Below are positions 23,126 to 36,197 of a DNA stretch of 64,000 nt, one piece after another (position 1 is the first letter of the stretch; each line of letters starts with the position of its first letter). Source of the DNA: Trogon surrucura (taxonomy: Eukaryota; Chordata; Aves; Trogoniformes; Trogonidae); the NCBI GenBank assembly GCA_020746105.1, contig CM036636.1:4092001-4156000 (forward strand), written 5' to 3'. The position numbers and the translations under genes were made by a program. Below the pieces are notes generated by a model. That model was not told where the DNA came from. It worked only from the letters and a program-made list of their open reading frames with translations, and searched no databases.

Positions 23126-25834
23126 TGCCTTTGGACTGGACTGATTGCAAAACAAACTAAAGCCATGAGAGGGTGGTAGAAATTTTCAGCTCAAGCCTGT
23201 CTTGTGGTACTCCTAAAACATTGAAAGCCTAAGCCTGTTCTGCGGAACTGGGAGCTGTGAGTGACCATGACCACCCCTGGGAAACAGCCCCACTTCACAA
23301 GTTTCTGTGCTCTTTTGTGCAAGGCAGCGCTGACAAAGCCACCACAGTCACAACTTTGACGGTTCTCTGCACAGCAGCGAGGACTAAACGCTCCTTGTCA
23401 GAGATGACAACTGTCAGATGATATCTGTCACTGCAGTGAGATTTCTCTCCGTTCTTCCACCCGCCCCAGCAAAACCTTGCAAACGGTGGTGACAGTCATC
23501 CTGACTCCTCAGAGGATGGCTGGGAGTTTCACCTGGTCTGGTGTATCACAAGTGAGGCTGGTTATGTGGAAACAAGCCATTCCTGTGCCGCGGTGTGCAG
23601 ATGTGGTTTCCAGTGACCACTGTGTGCTCCAGATGTGGTGTGGTGGTAGAAACAAAGGATGAGGCTGTGGCTCTTGGTTGATGCAGGCTGGTGGAGTTAA
23701 ATAGTCGCCACGATCTCTTAATTGTGCCTAGAGGTGTACACTGGAGCCTAACGAGGATGTGAAGCTGCATGATTATGCAAGTGCTCCTGGGGATCATGGG
23801 GGAGGCTGCTGACAGAGAAGTTTTTGTTTGACAGGGATGTGGAATACCTGATCGATGTAGCAAGGGTCACCCTCTGCCTAAGCAGTGCCTGGCAGCAAGG
23901 TGACCTCTGAGACTAGCAAAGTGATCCAAGTGTTGCCATCCCATTCCTGCCCCTCCCAAAAGTTAACAGCACAGTCTGAAGCCCTCGGGGAGCCCAGGGC
24001 ACCCACCCCTCACCCTCCCCTGGCACCAGCTGCAGGCAGGCAAGCCCTGCGATGCCTCTGGATTTCTGAGCCCCTTCTGTAAAGCTGAACACGCCTGGTA
24101 AAAAAACCTCCAGGCCATCATTTCCAGTGCAGGAGCCTTGGAGGGGCTCAGCAAGATCAGATGCAGCTGCTCTGCCCAGGGTGTTCTACACACACACACA
24201 CGTGTACACACATGTGCAGGGAGGTGCACGCCAGCTCTGCCCCCCAAGCACAGCAGGGGTACTCTACACTTTGCGTGCTCTCTCAGGAGCCACCCTGTGT
24301 CCTGTCCCTGTTTCTGATGCAAGGGGAGATGAGGACTCTCTGTGTCATACCCTTGCAATGGCTTTTATGAAGCCCCATACATCCATCTCCTGCTGCTCAG
24401 AATTGCCACAGCCACTTCTAGCCCCCTCGGAGCTCTGATGTTTCCAGATGGGACTATTAGACTCCCCAGGGGTGCAACTGTAAATATCTGCAGAAACGCC
24501 ACCCGAGCACTGCAGTGCGGGAGCATCACTAGCACCAGAGCTGCCTTTGCTTCTGTGCAGCTGTCTTCATTTGTGGAAGGGGCTGCGACTCCCCAAGGGC
24601 TCCAAATCAGCAGTGTTTTGCAGCAGTCCCGTTAGCAAGGCTTGCACTCCATAGCAAGAAAATCCGTGAGTGCCCGGCTGGAGTGGGACAGAGCCTGCAT
24701 GTCTCTGCCACTGCTGTCCCAAGTGGCCATGGTTACCTCATTGGACCCGGTTGTTTTGGAGGTGCATGCAAATGAGACCTTGGGATTTGGAAATGCCTTC
24801 TGTAATGTGAACAGCACCCACCACTGAGACTAGCCTAATTTTCAGTGGAACTTTTGCCATAATGGTAGTAATAAGCCTCTCGGTGTGTTTTTTCCGCAGA
24901 TAAAAGCAGCATCGCTGTGGCCTTCCTGAGATGCTTTTTCTTGCAGATTCCCTTGCAGAGGACAAGTGTAGCTGTGTGGCTTCTTCTACCCAAAATGGAT
25001 TCTGGTGACACTTGCAGTGCTGGACTTCTGGGGGCAGCTCACTAAAACCAAACTGGGTTTTTAACCAACAAAACAGCTGTACTACAAACTGCTTTCCTGG
25101 GTCACTGCGCCAGTGCCCGCTGTGGTTTCCCTTCTCCCTCGTGCTCTCCTCACCGCCGCAATGCCTGCCTATTGCAGACAGTTTCTCAGAAAGGCTGAAA
25201 CCCCAAACTGTACTCAACTTGGTTGCAAAACTCCCAGCGACTTCAAATCTGAATACTGCATTGCCAGCGTTTTAAGGAGCTCGGCAGGGAGAGCCAGAAG
25301 CAGATGCCTCGCTCTGGGAGCCATTTATTCGGAAGCATTCAAACTATCTTGTTCTGTTTCACTCGTGGTGGTGTTTCAGAGAGCTCACCCAACCCAGCAG
25401 GCAGACCTCGACACCCTCCCCTTCCCTCTGTGCATCAGGGCACAAAGTGGGGTGACTGGGCTCCTTCTGGACTGCTGATGCAGCACCCTTGTAGCAAACA
25501 TCACTTTCCAGCAGAACACATGCTTGTTCCCAAACCAATGCTACCTAAAGCCACTTTAAATGCCTGTGACCAGCCCTCCAGGAGAGGGAACCCAGAGGTA
25601 GCTGTGACTGGAATGAGCCCACATGTGACTTTGGAAGGACCTGCAAGAGACCAGGGCATTTCTTACAGCATCCTCTTTGTTAAGAGGGTTTTTTTGAATG
25701 AGTGATTAGAGGAAATTACTCAGAATAAGAGTTCTTCCTTTTCTTTTTGCAACCTGAGAAACAAATTTAGTTTAATGCAAAACTTGCCATACTTCATAAT
25801 TACTCAGAGGACAGATTATGCCATTAAAAGAAGA
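23126..25834. other. Intergenic, nothing recognised
   Basis: Only short, mutually overlapping open frames occur. A (CA)n-type stretch with an ACACGTGT palindrome lies at about 24189-24214. No gene or named repeat is seen. Confidence 0.5.
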
Positions 25835-26108
25835 CCTCTCCTCTCCTCTCCTCTCCTCTCCTCTCCTCTCCTCTCCTCTCCTCTCCTCTCCTCTCCTCTC
25901 CTCTCCTCTCCTCTCCTCTCCTCTCCTCTCCTCTCCTCTCCTCTCCTCTCCTCTCCTCTCCTCTCCTCTCCTCTCCTCTCCTCTCCTCTCCTCTCCTCTC
26001 CTCTCCTCTCCTCTCCTCTCCTCTCCTCTCCTCTCCTCTCCTCTCCTCTCCTCTCCTCTCCTCTCCTCTCCTCTCCTCTCCTCTCCTCTCCTCTCCTCTC
26101 CTCTCCTC
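25835..26108. repeat. Pure pentanucleotide microsatellite (CCTCT)n, about 55 copies
   Basis: The sequence is an uninterrupted tandem array of CCTCT on the plus strand (AGAGG on the minus strand) for 274 bp. I see no substitution inside it. One strand is all purine and the other all pyrimidine, a composition able to form triplex H-DNA. Because the unit and its five phases contain no stop codon, long open frames appear on both strands here; they are artefacts. The true length may differ in the genome because such arrays assemble poorly. Confidence 0.98.
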
Positions 26109-29100
26109 ATTAGGGGCTCAGTCCTGAAGAAATCTGAGACACGGTCAGTCCAAATCATGCGAGTGTCCAAGTAGTCTCACCAAATAGGTTGGATTTTGAG
26201 AGTTTTCTCACAGGGAGAAGCTCAGGGACGAGGTGGGAATGGTGGTGGTGGTGGAAACAGTCATTTCAGGTTGGTTCCACTCCCAACACTGCACTGTGGT
26301 CCTGAGGCTAGTTCTCTGAAGATGCAGTTGAAATGAAAGGAGCATCTTCTAGCAGTTTATTCTGGCTTTTTGTTCATGCCCTGGTTATGTTGAAGGTTTT
26401 GGGGGGTTTGTTATTTCCTGGGTTTAGCAGGTACCAGTTTGGAAGTAAAGGGACCCCCATTGTGATAAGTGACGAGGTTAAAGAAATCTCTGTTGGAGAA
26501 GCCATAACTGGCCCCACCTTGGGACAGGGAGGTAGTGAAGTAGAAAGCAAAAGGCCAGCTTTTTCTGCGTGCACTGATCCACCTGCCCACAACATTTAGA
26601 GACCCGACTGAGGGCTCCTCCCGTGACTGCGTTTACAGGCAACGCTTCTCAAAATACCCTTTTCCCAAATAAGCTCCCACACGACAGCAGCTTCTGTAGA
26701 GCTCCGGGCTCTGTCACTGCGGTAAGGACAGGAAAGCTCTAAGTGAAAATATCGGCAGCAGCTCTGGCTTTGAGTTCCTCAAATCCCTTCGGTAGGGCCG
26801 GCAGTGATGACCCCGCGATCCACCCACCTTGCTGGAACAACTCCTCCTCGAAAATACTTTCACATAAATAGCTAAGTAGCGAGAAACTCAAAGCCTGGGG
26901 GACGTGATAAGCAAGGATTTGTCCCCTCCTTCTGGGTATTGATGTGCAAATAGTGTCTGAGATTTCCAGCCGGCACGGAATTGTGCTGTTTTCCCTCAGA
27001 CTCTCACACAATCCTAATAAGAAAAGCTGAAGGGATCTCTGCAGGGAGCACCGCATTTACGGGAACCCATGCGAACTGCCCCGTATTAGCAAACTACGTT
27101 TGAGATGGGCTTTAAAGCCACCCGTCCCTTTCAAAATGCGACTTTGAAAACTCAGACTCCCTTGACTCTGTGGGCTGGAGTGAGACATTTTCACGCCTTT
27201 GAGAAAATACATATACAAGAGAAAAATAAAGGATAAAGACTATTCTCTTGTCTGACTTCTTTTTTTTGTCTTCCTTTTTTTCTTTTTCCCCTTTTCTTTA
27301 TTTACCAAAAGTACCTTCAAGGCTAATGGCATTTTCTTTGGCCGCTGGGAGCAGAGAAAGATTGAAGTCTGAAATATGAAAGCTTTTCTCTTGGTTTTTA
27401 ACAACTTTGGATCACTCTAGTTAACTCCCAGTCTCAGTTCAAAGCAGAACTAGAAACTGAAAGGCTGGTTCTGTTTTTCTGTTAGAAATGAGCAATAAAT
27501 GATTTCTCATCCTGGAAAGAAAAATAGAGGCTTAAAATTCCTTGTCCTGAATGAAAAGTCAAAATCACTAAGACTGTCATGAGCTGACAGAAAATAAAAT
27601 ATTGTCTGCACTGCCTCATTTTGATGATATCAAAGTGTTTCATGTGTGACCTCTTTTTCATTTCACAAAAGTGTTTTTATTATAATCAGCTTAAATTTCA
27701 AAACAAAATGACTTTGAATAAAAAGTTAAAACAGGTTGTCTTAGTCTCAATTCTTTTCCCGACAGAAGAAATTCATCAAACTGGCTCTCTTTCTTCGAAG
27801 CATTTCAATTGAGATGAATCAGCCTTTTCCAAACTGTAATAGATGTCTTAACAAGATATTCCTGCCCAGCTCTTGCTGTTCCAGAAATAGTGAGTTTCTT
27901 GGGACAGGCATGCATGGTGGTGGCAGTGCAGAAGTTTTGGAGCGATGTTAGGCTAGGGTTCAAAAAGGAAAATATAAGTCTTAAGGAATCATATCCAGGG
28001 CTGACAAGGATTTCAGCCTTTCCCTAACTTGGAGGACTTGAGGATCAGCCCTAAAACTGAGAGATGGCTGCTCTGATGCCAGCAGGAAATTTGTTGTGAA
28101 TGGCCTTTGACATGTTATTTTGGCGTTCACTCTCAGGATATAAAAGTCCAGAAACAGCAATACTGGGCAAACTAATTGAACTCCTTTCAGCCTGTGGAAA
28201 ACTCTGATATTTCTATTTGAGCTGTCTGTATCTTGTCCTTGCCTTCACAAAGCTGGTTTGCTTGGCTCAGGCAGCAGCTACAGAAGGAAAATGCCAATAT
28301 TTGAAAGAAGGAAGGAGAGATTTGCTAAACCTTGGTGCTTTGGCGAGGAGTTGTTCTGCTCCTGTGCCCTGCTCACCTTTTCAACAACAGAAGGTAATAA
28401 GGGTATACAGGCAAAATCACATGTTAGGTGTTAGGAGAAATTTTCTTGCCTACCAGCTGATGGTATCATCAGTTTATTTTTAAAAGTCTTAAGCACAGAG
28501 CAGCTTGTCTAGGAGCCACTCGAAAGATCCAGTACTAGGCAGAGAGATGACTTGATGCTCTAATCTTTGCTCTTCTTGTGACCTTAATTTGCTCCATGAT
28601 CATGAGCTGTTCACGTAATCTCCTTTGGGCATAGGTTCTCCGAGAGTGGAATGAGTATTCAGTTGTAGAGGAGAGCTGGAAGAAATATCCCTGAAGTCAA
28701 CCTGTCCAGCCAAAAGTGGCCAGAGGATATTTCATCCAGGTGTTTCATCCTGACAATCACAGGGTGCTCTTCTTTACAGAGTCTGCAAGGGGCAGAGGTG
28801 TCTGTAGGCAATACGTTCATTTTCAGCTCCGGCTGAATTAGTGGAGGATCTGGGTGAAGTTTAAAAACTGGGATGAAAGAACCCTGAAAGATTAGTCAGG
28901 GAATTTGTTTCCACTTAAGAGAAGAGCTATGCTTGGAATAGCATGGAGAACAGTCTCTGGGGAGGTCAGAAAAAAGGAATGAGAGGAAAAAGGAGGATCC
29001 TTAAGGAGATGAGACCTTAGCCTCAGCTGTGGAAAAGGGTAATTTGCCAGTATAGACAGATAATGGGGATGAGGATCCAGAGAGCTGTGTCTGGTGAGGT

Positions 29101-30318
29101 TCAGCCTGGCAAGCCGACACCAGCAAAGAGATCACAAATGCTTTTCCTTTCCTCGTGTCCTCCTCCCCCAAAGATTAAAGTTTACCTGTTAATTCTCTTA
29201 TCAGAAGTTTGTGCTGAGAACTCTTATCTGGATTTTACAGGCAGCTCCTGGCACCAGACCAGAATCGGAGGAAAGCATTTCATTCTTCTCCAGTTGTTAA
29301 ATGAAAGCAACATTATAAGCCAACAATATTATTTTCGTTAATGGGAAAGGACTATTAATGATGGGAACATATGTGTTTGGCTTTCAGATGAGACTTGCCA
29401 TCTATTCCAGCTTCTGACCTGGTGCAGCTTAGCAGGGCTAAATCACTTTTTAAAGCTGAACAGAATGAACCTTAATTGAGGCATTAAACCCAGGTTCATT
29501 TGATCTGCCTGGGATGGGCAGCCCTGATGCTGCTCAGCTGGCTTGGGCTGGGCTGGGCTGGGCAGGGAGAGCAGCATCCTGAAAGGCAAGTGCTGGGCTG
29601 GAGAGCAACTGGGTTTGTCAGCATTCTCGCTGTTGTTCCCCCCCCAACTCTCCCTATTTTTCTCTTTCAAAGGTAATTGAAAGTCATTCTTTTATCTTTA
29701 TTTATTTATTGGCTTGATGCATTTGAAAGTGCAGGTGCCTTCATCTCAGCATTCATTTCCTTGCCCTTTAATGTGAACCTGACTCAATTCCCCACCTCCT
29801 TTAAAGCTCTTTATTAGTTCTGTGGCATTTTCCCCTCACCCTCCCTTTCCCTAATTTCTCCTTCGTTTTTGGCCACAGCGGAGAGAAGCAGCTTGGGGAC
29901 AGGTTTGACTGGAGGTGCCTGGCCGTGCTGTGGGGACACCTCAGCCCCGGAGGGTGGTGACATTACCCCGAGCCTCCTGTGATGGAGCTGAGGGACAAGG
30001 CAGCCCCAGGACAGCTCTCCCCAGGTGGTTTTGCTGATGAACCCAGCACTATGATATGTGGTGGAGGAGCCTATCTTGCTCGTCCCCTCGCAAGGTTTGG
30101 AGGGGTTCTCTCTCCCCAGGGTTAGGGGGGCAGCTGCATCCCTCTTCCCCTCCTATCACTTGTAGCGTGGCTTTTCTCATTTTTGTGCCACTTTTTTTAG
30201 CTCTTTGCTAGCAGCCCTTCAGTTTCTGAACTGACCAGGCTTTTCAGAACTACTCAGAACAATCCTCACTATGTCCTTTATCTCCAACTTTCTTTATATG
30301 GAAGGATGATCTGGATTT
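26109..30318. other. Intergenic, partly AT-rich
   Basis: No gene is recognised. Segments at about 27200-27830 and 29680-29840 are AT-rich without recognisable repeats and may be conserved noncoding DNA. A G-quadruplex motif at 29545-29567 is listed separately. Confidence 0.45.
29545..29567 (+). repeat. G-quadruplex motif, (GGGCT)4 plus GGG
   Basis: Five runs of GGG are separated by two-base loops (CT, CT, CT, CA). This satisfies the usual G3 with short loops rule with one run to spare. It can also be read as a short GGGCT tandem repeat. Confidence 0.7.
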
Positions 30319-30400
30319 TCTTCTCTTCCAAATGGGGAAAATGAGGCTTGGAGCTAATAGGTGATCTGCTCGTTGTAGCTGGGACTATAACCCAAGTGTA
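30319..30400 (+). repeat. MIR-like (CORE-SINE) fragment
   Basis: AATGGGGAAAATGAGGC is followed, at the right spacing, by GTGATCTGCTC, GTAGCTGGGACTATAACCC. This is the order of the MIR segment containing 'ggggaaactgaggc', the 'gacttgcccaaggtc' stretch and 'agctgggattcgaaccc'. The multi-part colinear match makes it the best MIR candidate in the window. Confidence 0.55.
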
Positions 30401-33400
30401 TTTTCTATTAAATACTTCTGCATCCCCCAGCAGGACCTGAGTTCCAGCTACAGAGCCCCCCCCCCAGAGGGGTTCTTTCTGCAAAGCTCCAAGCTCTGGC
30501 CCTGTCTGGCTCTTCCCAGGCACAGAGTTGAAGCTGCCTGCAGAGAAAATAAACAACCTGCTCGGGATTTGTCTTGCTGGGAGTTGAGTTGCTTTTTTGC
30601 CTAGTCACCGAGACAGGGCGATTAAAGGGATCAGCCGTGGGGCTTGGGGCACAGTGAGGGGACCCAGACACTTTGTGAGCTGTCACCTCACGCTGTCGGG
30701 GTGAGGCTGGTGCAGAGGAGAGCTGTGATAAGGCAGCGGCGTGATGGGACGTTGTGCCTAAGGTGCTGCGAAAGAGCCCCTGAACCTCTCCTTACTGATG
30801 AAAACGGCTCCTTTACTGTGTTTCATTTTGTTTTATTTTATTTCCCTCCCTCCCCCACCTCAACCTCTTTTCATCCCCTTATCTTCACCGGTAGTTAGTA
30901 GATTAATGCATGTCTTGGGAAGATAAATGCACTTTCAGATCTTCAAAAGGCAAGGCAGTCTCTGAAACTGGTGTTTACAACCTCTTTGGCTGGTGACAAG
31001 GCAGGCAGGCAGTGTGACGCGACCTTCGGCTCAGCCTCCAAGGTCAGGCTGAGATGCAAATTCTGGTCCCCAGGAGCAGAGTGGGTACCAGTGCTCCCAG
31101 TAGCATGGCTGGACCACTTGGTCATGCAGTGCTTGGGTTTACCTCTATCCTCTGCCTGGGAAAACTCTCTCATCAATGCTAACTCTCTTTCTTCAGGCAC
31201 TGAATGAGAGTTTAGGGATGGAGAAGGAAAGAGAGAGAGGAGACAGAGTCAGGGAGAGAGAAAGAGAGAACCAGCCAAAGGATTCAGGGTTTTACAGGTA
31301 GTGATACTTTTACTCAGCCCCAAATCCTGGATCTGGACACACCAGTCAGAAGATGCCCAGCTCCCCGTGTGCAGTGCTACTGCTGTTTTCCACCAGTTCC
31401 TGCACATCTGAAGTCCAATATAGGTCTGTCTTGGCCATCCTTGAACATCCCATTAAGCGTTAGGGTAGTCACGCGAGGGTCCGTAATTCTGCCTCTAACC
31501 AGAGTTTTCCAGGCATTCTTTAGGTACGGTCAAAATACTGAATTTTATAAGTTACCTGAGTCCCAGGTGGCTTTGCAATCTCTATCTCTGTGTTTGCACT
31601 TCATTTCAGCTTCTTCCTTGGGCATCAGGAGCCACAGTTCGACATCCCTGGCTGCCAGCTCGCCTGATGCTGCAGCGAGGAGGAGGAGGAGGGCTGGGGC
31701 AGCAGGTTACGCCAGGTCTGGAGGAGCAGGGACTGTGTTTACAGAGCTTAAATGGTGGCTCCAGGGTGGGAGAAAATGTAATTCTGTTTGAGCAGTTCAC
31801 AGGCATTTCGGAGCTCGTCCCTGTGAATTAGGGACCGAGTGAAGTCATTAAACCCTAATCAAAAGCAGCTAATCAGGAATCAGTGGGAGATCTTCCAATT
31901 AATCGCAACTGGAGCTAGCGGAGCTGCAGCGCTGGCAGCTGGGGAGGGAGGATGGCAGTAAGGAATTAACACAAGTGCAATATCTTCTGCCACTGAGAAC
32001 ACCCCAAGGGGTCTGTGCCAGCTCAGAGGGGCACATGATAGGTCTGGGCACCTCAAAACTATTTAGGGGATGTCAGATGATACCTTGCTACCTAGGAGTT
32101 CCCTATGATTTCGGAAATGTCCTTTGAATCAGTTGTGGCTTTGCAGATATTCTGTTGACCCACCACGATGGAGATCTTGGAAGGCTTCTCTGCTTTTTGG
32201 AGGTGAAGAGCAGCTCTCATACGCAGCTGTTAGCAGAGATCCATCAGCTCACAGATATTTACACGTGAGAGTCTCCAAATGCTTTACGGATTTCACAGGT
32301 AAATACCAGCATCTTGACTTTACAGGGAGCTGCGTGATGTGCGAGAAGTGCCATCACATCCCAGACTTTGCACAGGCTTTGTCTGCAGTCCCATGAAGAT
32401 TTAACTGCAGTTACAATAACGTTTTTTGCCCTGGATGCAAAAATCATTCTTGGCTGTGTTGTGATGCCCTGCAAGAGAGGACACACTCAGCTGATGTTTT
32501 CCTCTCCTGCTAACTCACACTAATAGCCAAGATGACAACCAGTCTCCGTGGTCAGTCACCAATAGACAGTTAATAACATCCCACAAATCCTGGTCATTAA
32601 TCTTCAGATGGGACCGTTAACAGGAGCAGCAACATTTGTGTTGCATGGTCTTCTAAATTCAGCCAGGGTCATGGATTCCCCCCATAGCCTTCTAGACCTT
32701 AAACCTTTCCCATCATCCCAGAAGTCAGCAGGCAGTTGTATCCCACGAAAGCAGACAGTGTGGTGTGGAGAATTAGGGTGTATGAAGGTGCCTGGACACC
32801 ATTAAGTTGCTGGACCATGATGCCTCTTTGTGTTACTTTCTGGTTTATGACAAAAACCCCTCAAGCATATGGTAGACTCCTCTTACCATTAAAAGCACCT
32901 GGGGAACAGCAGAAGGATTCTGTTGCTTTTGGAAATTCCCTCGCTTGCCGCTCCAGAGAAACGTCTTTCTTCATAAATCTTATTGTACCTATAAAATCCC
33001 TTCCTGTTCTTTAGTGTCTGCTTGATTCCCTCCAATGTGACTGTTACACTCTTGCATTCAGGCTGCACTATAAAAAGAATAAAGTGCATTGTGTCGGATC
33101 GAGCACGGCTGTAAATCCTTGCCAGGTTGGACTTGACACAAATTGAATTCTACCATGGCTCTTCTTTGGAGGGTTTGCCGCCTACCTTTTAAATTTACCA
33201 GGAATGAGACGCAATTGAGTTTAAGTAACTAAAGCAAAAAGGTGCACAATGTTGTTATAGGTCATTAGCTGCTGAGGTTCAGGTCTGGAGGAGAAGGGGC
33301 ACTTCTCTGTCCAAAACCCATTACTCAGAAATGCAGATGAATGCAATCAGCAAGCCTGAGCTCACATTTGAAGATATGATCTTAATATTTAAACCGCAGG

Positions 33401-35966
33401 AGACAGATTTTCTGGAAAGCCCCCCTCCTCACTAGGCAGCAAATTCTGATTCTTCAGGTTCTGCATGTCTGAAATATTGCTGCTCATCGGTTCACCCCTT
33501 CTTGTGTGTGTGTTGTAGGGGAAAATGGTGCTTGTGAAGGTTTTTCATCTAGGTTGAGACAAAATTTTTAACTCAAGTCGCAATCTAAACAGATTCCTGT
33601 TTTGCTGCATAGCCCCACAAACAAACCTGTTGGCATCGCTGAGGAGGATGGTCAGTCAGGGATGAGGACTGTCTGAAGGTCTCTTGTACTGGCTTTGTGA
33701 CCCGTGGATTCTGCTGTGAAGCTGCTATGTGAGAAAATTCCTGAATGAACCAGACTTGGCAGTTTGGGGCTACCAAATGTCCCCACAGACCTGGCCTGTC
33801 CTCCTCCAAACCCGGAGGGCAGCAAATCTTCACCACTGCTGATGGGGTTGGGGAATTTCCAGGGATCTGAGGACTTCTTAAATGTGTCTCTTGCCCTGTG
33901 CCCTCCAGGGCCAAGACTGATGCAAGGCTCTTCAAACTAGCACACCAAGCAGCGTGGCTGAGGAGGTTGAGCACTAGTAGGGCATCTAAGTTCCCCCAGA
34001 GCTCTTCTTTCTGACTCGGACACGTTTTCCCTTCTCTGTTTCCAGCAGCCAGAGGATGATTTTCCATGCCCTGCAACGTGCATATAAATCTTCCTTCTGA
34101 TTTAAAATTGCCCAGGTATGGTCACAAGGATGGCATCCCTTGTGGCGTGTGTTGTCACCCTCTTCACTCCCTTGGAAAGTCTTTTTGCCAGACAGTTTTT
34201 TTTCCTGATCTACCAGCCCGTCCGTCTGCTGCTTTCCTCGTCGTCTCCGTGACTGCGCTGAGCTATTGATTTCTGCCTTGCTCCTTTTGTAGATTTGGGC
34301 AAGGGGGAGGGGTGCCTCAAGGGAAGGCCAGGATAAATTGGCAATTTGTCTCCGCCTTGGCTTCTGCCTCCCTCACTCGAGGTCTCCATTGCATCCTTGT
34401 CCTTGTTGCAATTTTTCTGCCAAATGCCATTTTTACCCTCCTCGCAAGTCCCGGGAGAGCTGTTATTTATGGCTGATGGAACTAAACCAAAAGATACAAG
34501 CCGGTTCCCAGCCTGCAGGAGAATATCCATCAGTGGGGACTTCAGAGGAAGCCTTTTGTTTAATTATGGGATCACTCGTGTTCTCTCCAGCCTCTTGCCC
34601 CTCCCAGTGTCCCCTTGCATCATATTGGTAAGAAGTCCAGGAGGTACTTTGTTCTCTGCTGGCTACTGACGGTTTACACAGATGATTTCTAGGTGTTCTC
34701 TGTATTCCTGCTGGTGCAAATTCGTCATTGCTCAGGATACTTAGCACCTGGGAGGAGAGGGCAAAGGATCATCCACTTCACAGTCAGTTTGGGAACAATA
34801 AATATTATTCTATGAATATTTTTGCAAAAGGACATGCAGTGTCCCTGATTTCTATCTTGTTCCCCTCCTATGTAACCAGGATTTTCTTTTTCTAAAAATC
34901 AAAACAAAGACTCCAAGGGTTTTACTGAATGAGCATGATAACAGTTTTTAAAAAAATCCTTCCCTATTTACTCTGTTTCTGAGATGGCAGATGCCTCAAA
35001 CACTTTTTCCGCCAGAACCCAGACAGGACTCTTTGGAAATGCATCTTGAAGTAGACTGAGGTTTGTCCTCTGTGAGTCACCTCCTAGCGACAATGTGCGG
35101 GTAAAAACCAGCCTTCGGACAAGTCCTTGCACAGGACTGAATCCAAGACCTCCCCTTCCCCAGCACAACTTTCTTGTTGGGGTCTGGAGGAGCAGATATT
35201 TCTTGTCTGGACCTCTCAGAGCCAGAAAAATGGACTGTGCTGGATGGAGCAAGGATGTTTGGTTTCTCTGAAGTGCTGACATCTCCTGGGTGGTGACACG
35301 AGGCATCAGGACTGGAAACACTTCTTCAGAAGGGGGAAGAGCCTGTGAGCTCAGATTTTACAATAATTCACCTGTCTGGCCCTGAGTCCCGGGAACATTT
35401 TTCCAGCTCTGCTTTGCATTTTGCAACTTGTTTCTAGAAATGACCGCTTTTCATGGGCATGTCGCCGCGTGATGAATGACTGAGGACGATCAGCGAGGAT
35501 ATCTGTCTCCACCGAGGCTCTGTGAGTCGGCTACCCCGTGTCTAGCTGCTACTTTTCTGCCTTAAAAGCCTCAATATTCTCCACTCAGCTCACCTTCTTG
35601 CTCTTTCCTGGTCTCCAGATCCATTAGTCTGTCTGGGTTGGTACCCATTAAACTGCTGAACATGGGCCACTCCGAGCAATCTAATCAGCGCTGCAGCTAT
35701 TAAAGGCAGAAATAGTAAGACACCGAGTCACCGGCGCAGGCAGTCTGATCCTTGGATTAAGGGAGAAGTTTTGTGAGGGCTTGCCATTGTGGACAACTGC
35801 AGAAGCTGCTGTGGACAACATTTGATTGCCCTGACAACGGGTATTAATAAAGAATTTGTTAATGCGGAACAGCAGTATTCCTGGATCCAATAATCTGAGT
35901 TTTACATGGTTTCCAGCCACCTCTCAAGTGCAGAAGGGGCTTGTGCAACAGGGGAATATTGCTACC
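30401..35966. other. Intergenic, nothing recognised apart from simple sequence
   Basis: A C9 run lies near 30457-30466 and a purine-rich tract at 31213-31271 is listed separately. Open frames are short and overlap on both strands. No gene is recognised. Confidence 0.5.
31213..31271. repeat. Purine-rich GA tract
   Basis: The plus strand is nearly all G and A over about 59 bp (for example GGAGAAGGAAAGAGAGAGAG), with only a few pyrimidines near 31237-31251. This is imperfect simple sequence. Confidence 0.6.
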
Positions 35967-36015
35967 CTTACACCCACAGGTGAGGAAACCGAGGCACAGG
36001 GTTTCAAACCACTTG
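35967..36015 (+). repeat. MIR-like fragment
   Basis: CCCACAGGTGAGGAAACCGAGGCACAGG resembles the MIR words 'ttacagatgaggaaactgaggcacagag' in the same orientation as the 30.3 kb copy. Flanks are not recognisable, so the fragment is short and the call tentative (longer quotation split here: CCCACAGGTGAGG, AAACCGAGGCACAGG). Confidence 0.4.
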
Positions 36016-36156
36016 ATGCAATCTCAGCTGATGCGTCTCTGAAGGCAAGAAATGCGGCTTTACAAATCTCAGTCCCATCTCTGGTTAAAGTTCAATGGTT
36101 TGGCTGGACAGCTATCCTTGAAAGCAACACTTCTACCAACTTCTGCCCCTGAAAAG

Positions 36157-36197
36157 TAAAAAAAAAAAAAAAGGAAAAAGAAAAAAAAAAAGAAATT
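36157..36197. repeat. A-rich simple sequence
   Basis: A runs of 15 and 12 bases separated by GGAAAAAG. No adjoining retrotransposon body was recognised, so I treat it as simple sequence. Confidence 0.7.

Noticed and set aside
24189..24214. Short CA repeat and ACACGTGT palindrome; similar short (TG)n at 40202-40214
   Set aside because: Fewer than about eight dinucleotide units each; ordinary simple sequence.
25772..26174. Long open frames on both strands (118-132 codons) with SSPLL or RRGEE repeats
   Set aside because: They are produced by the CCTCT array, which has no stop in any phase; not protein genes.
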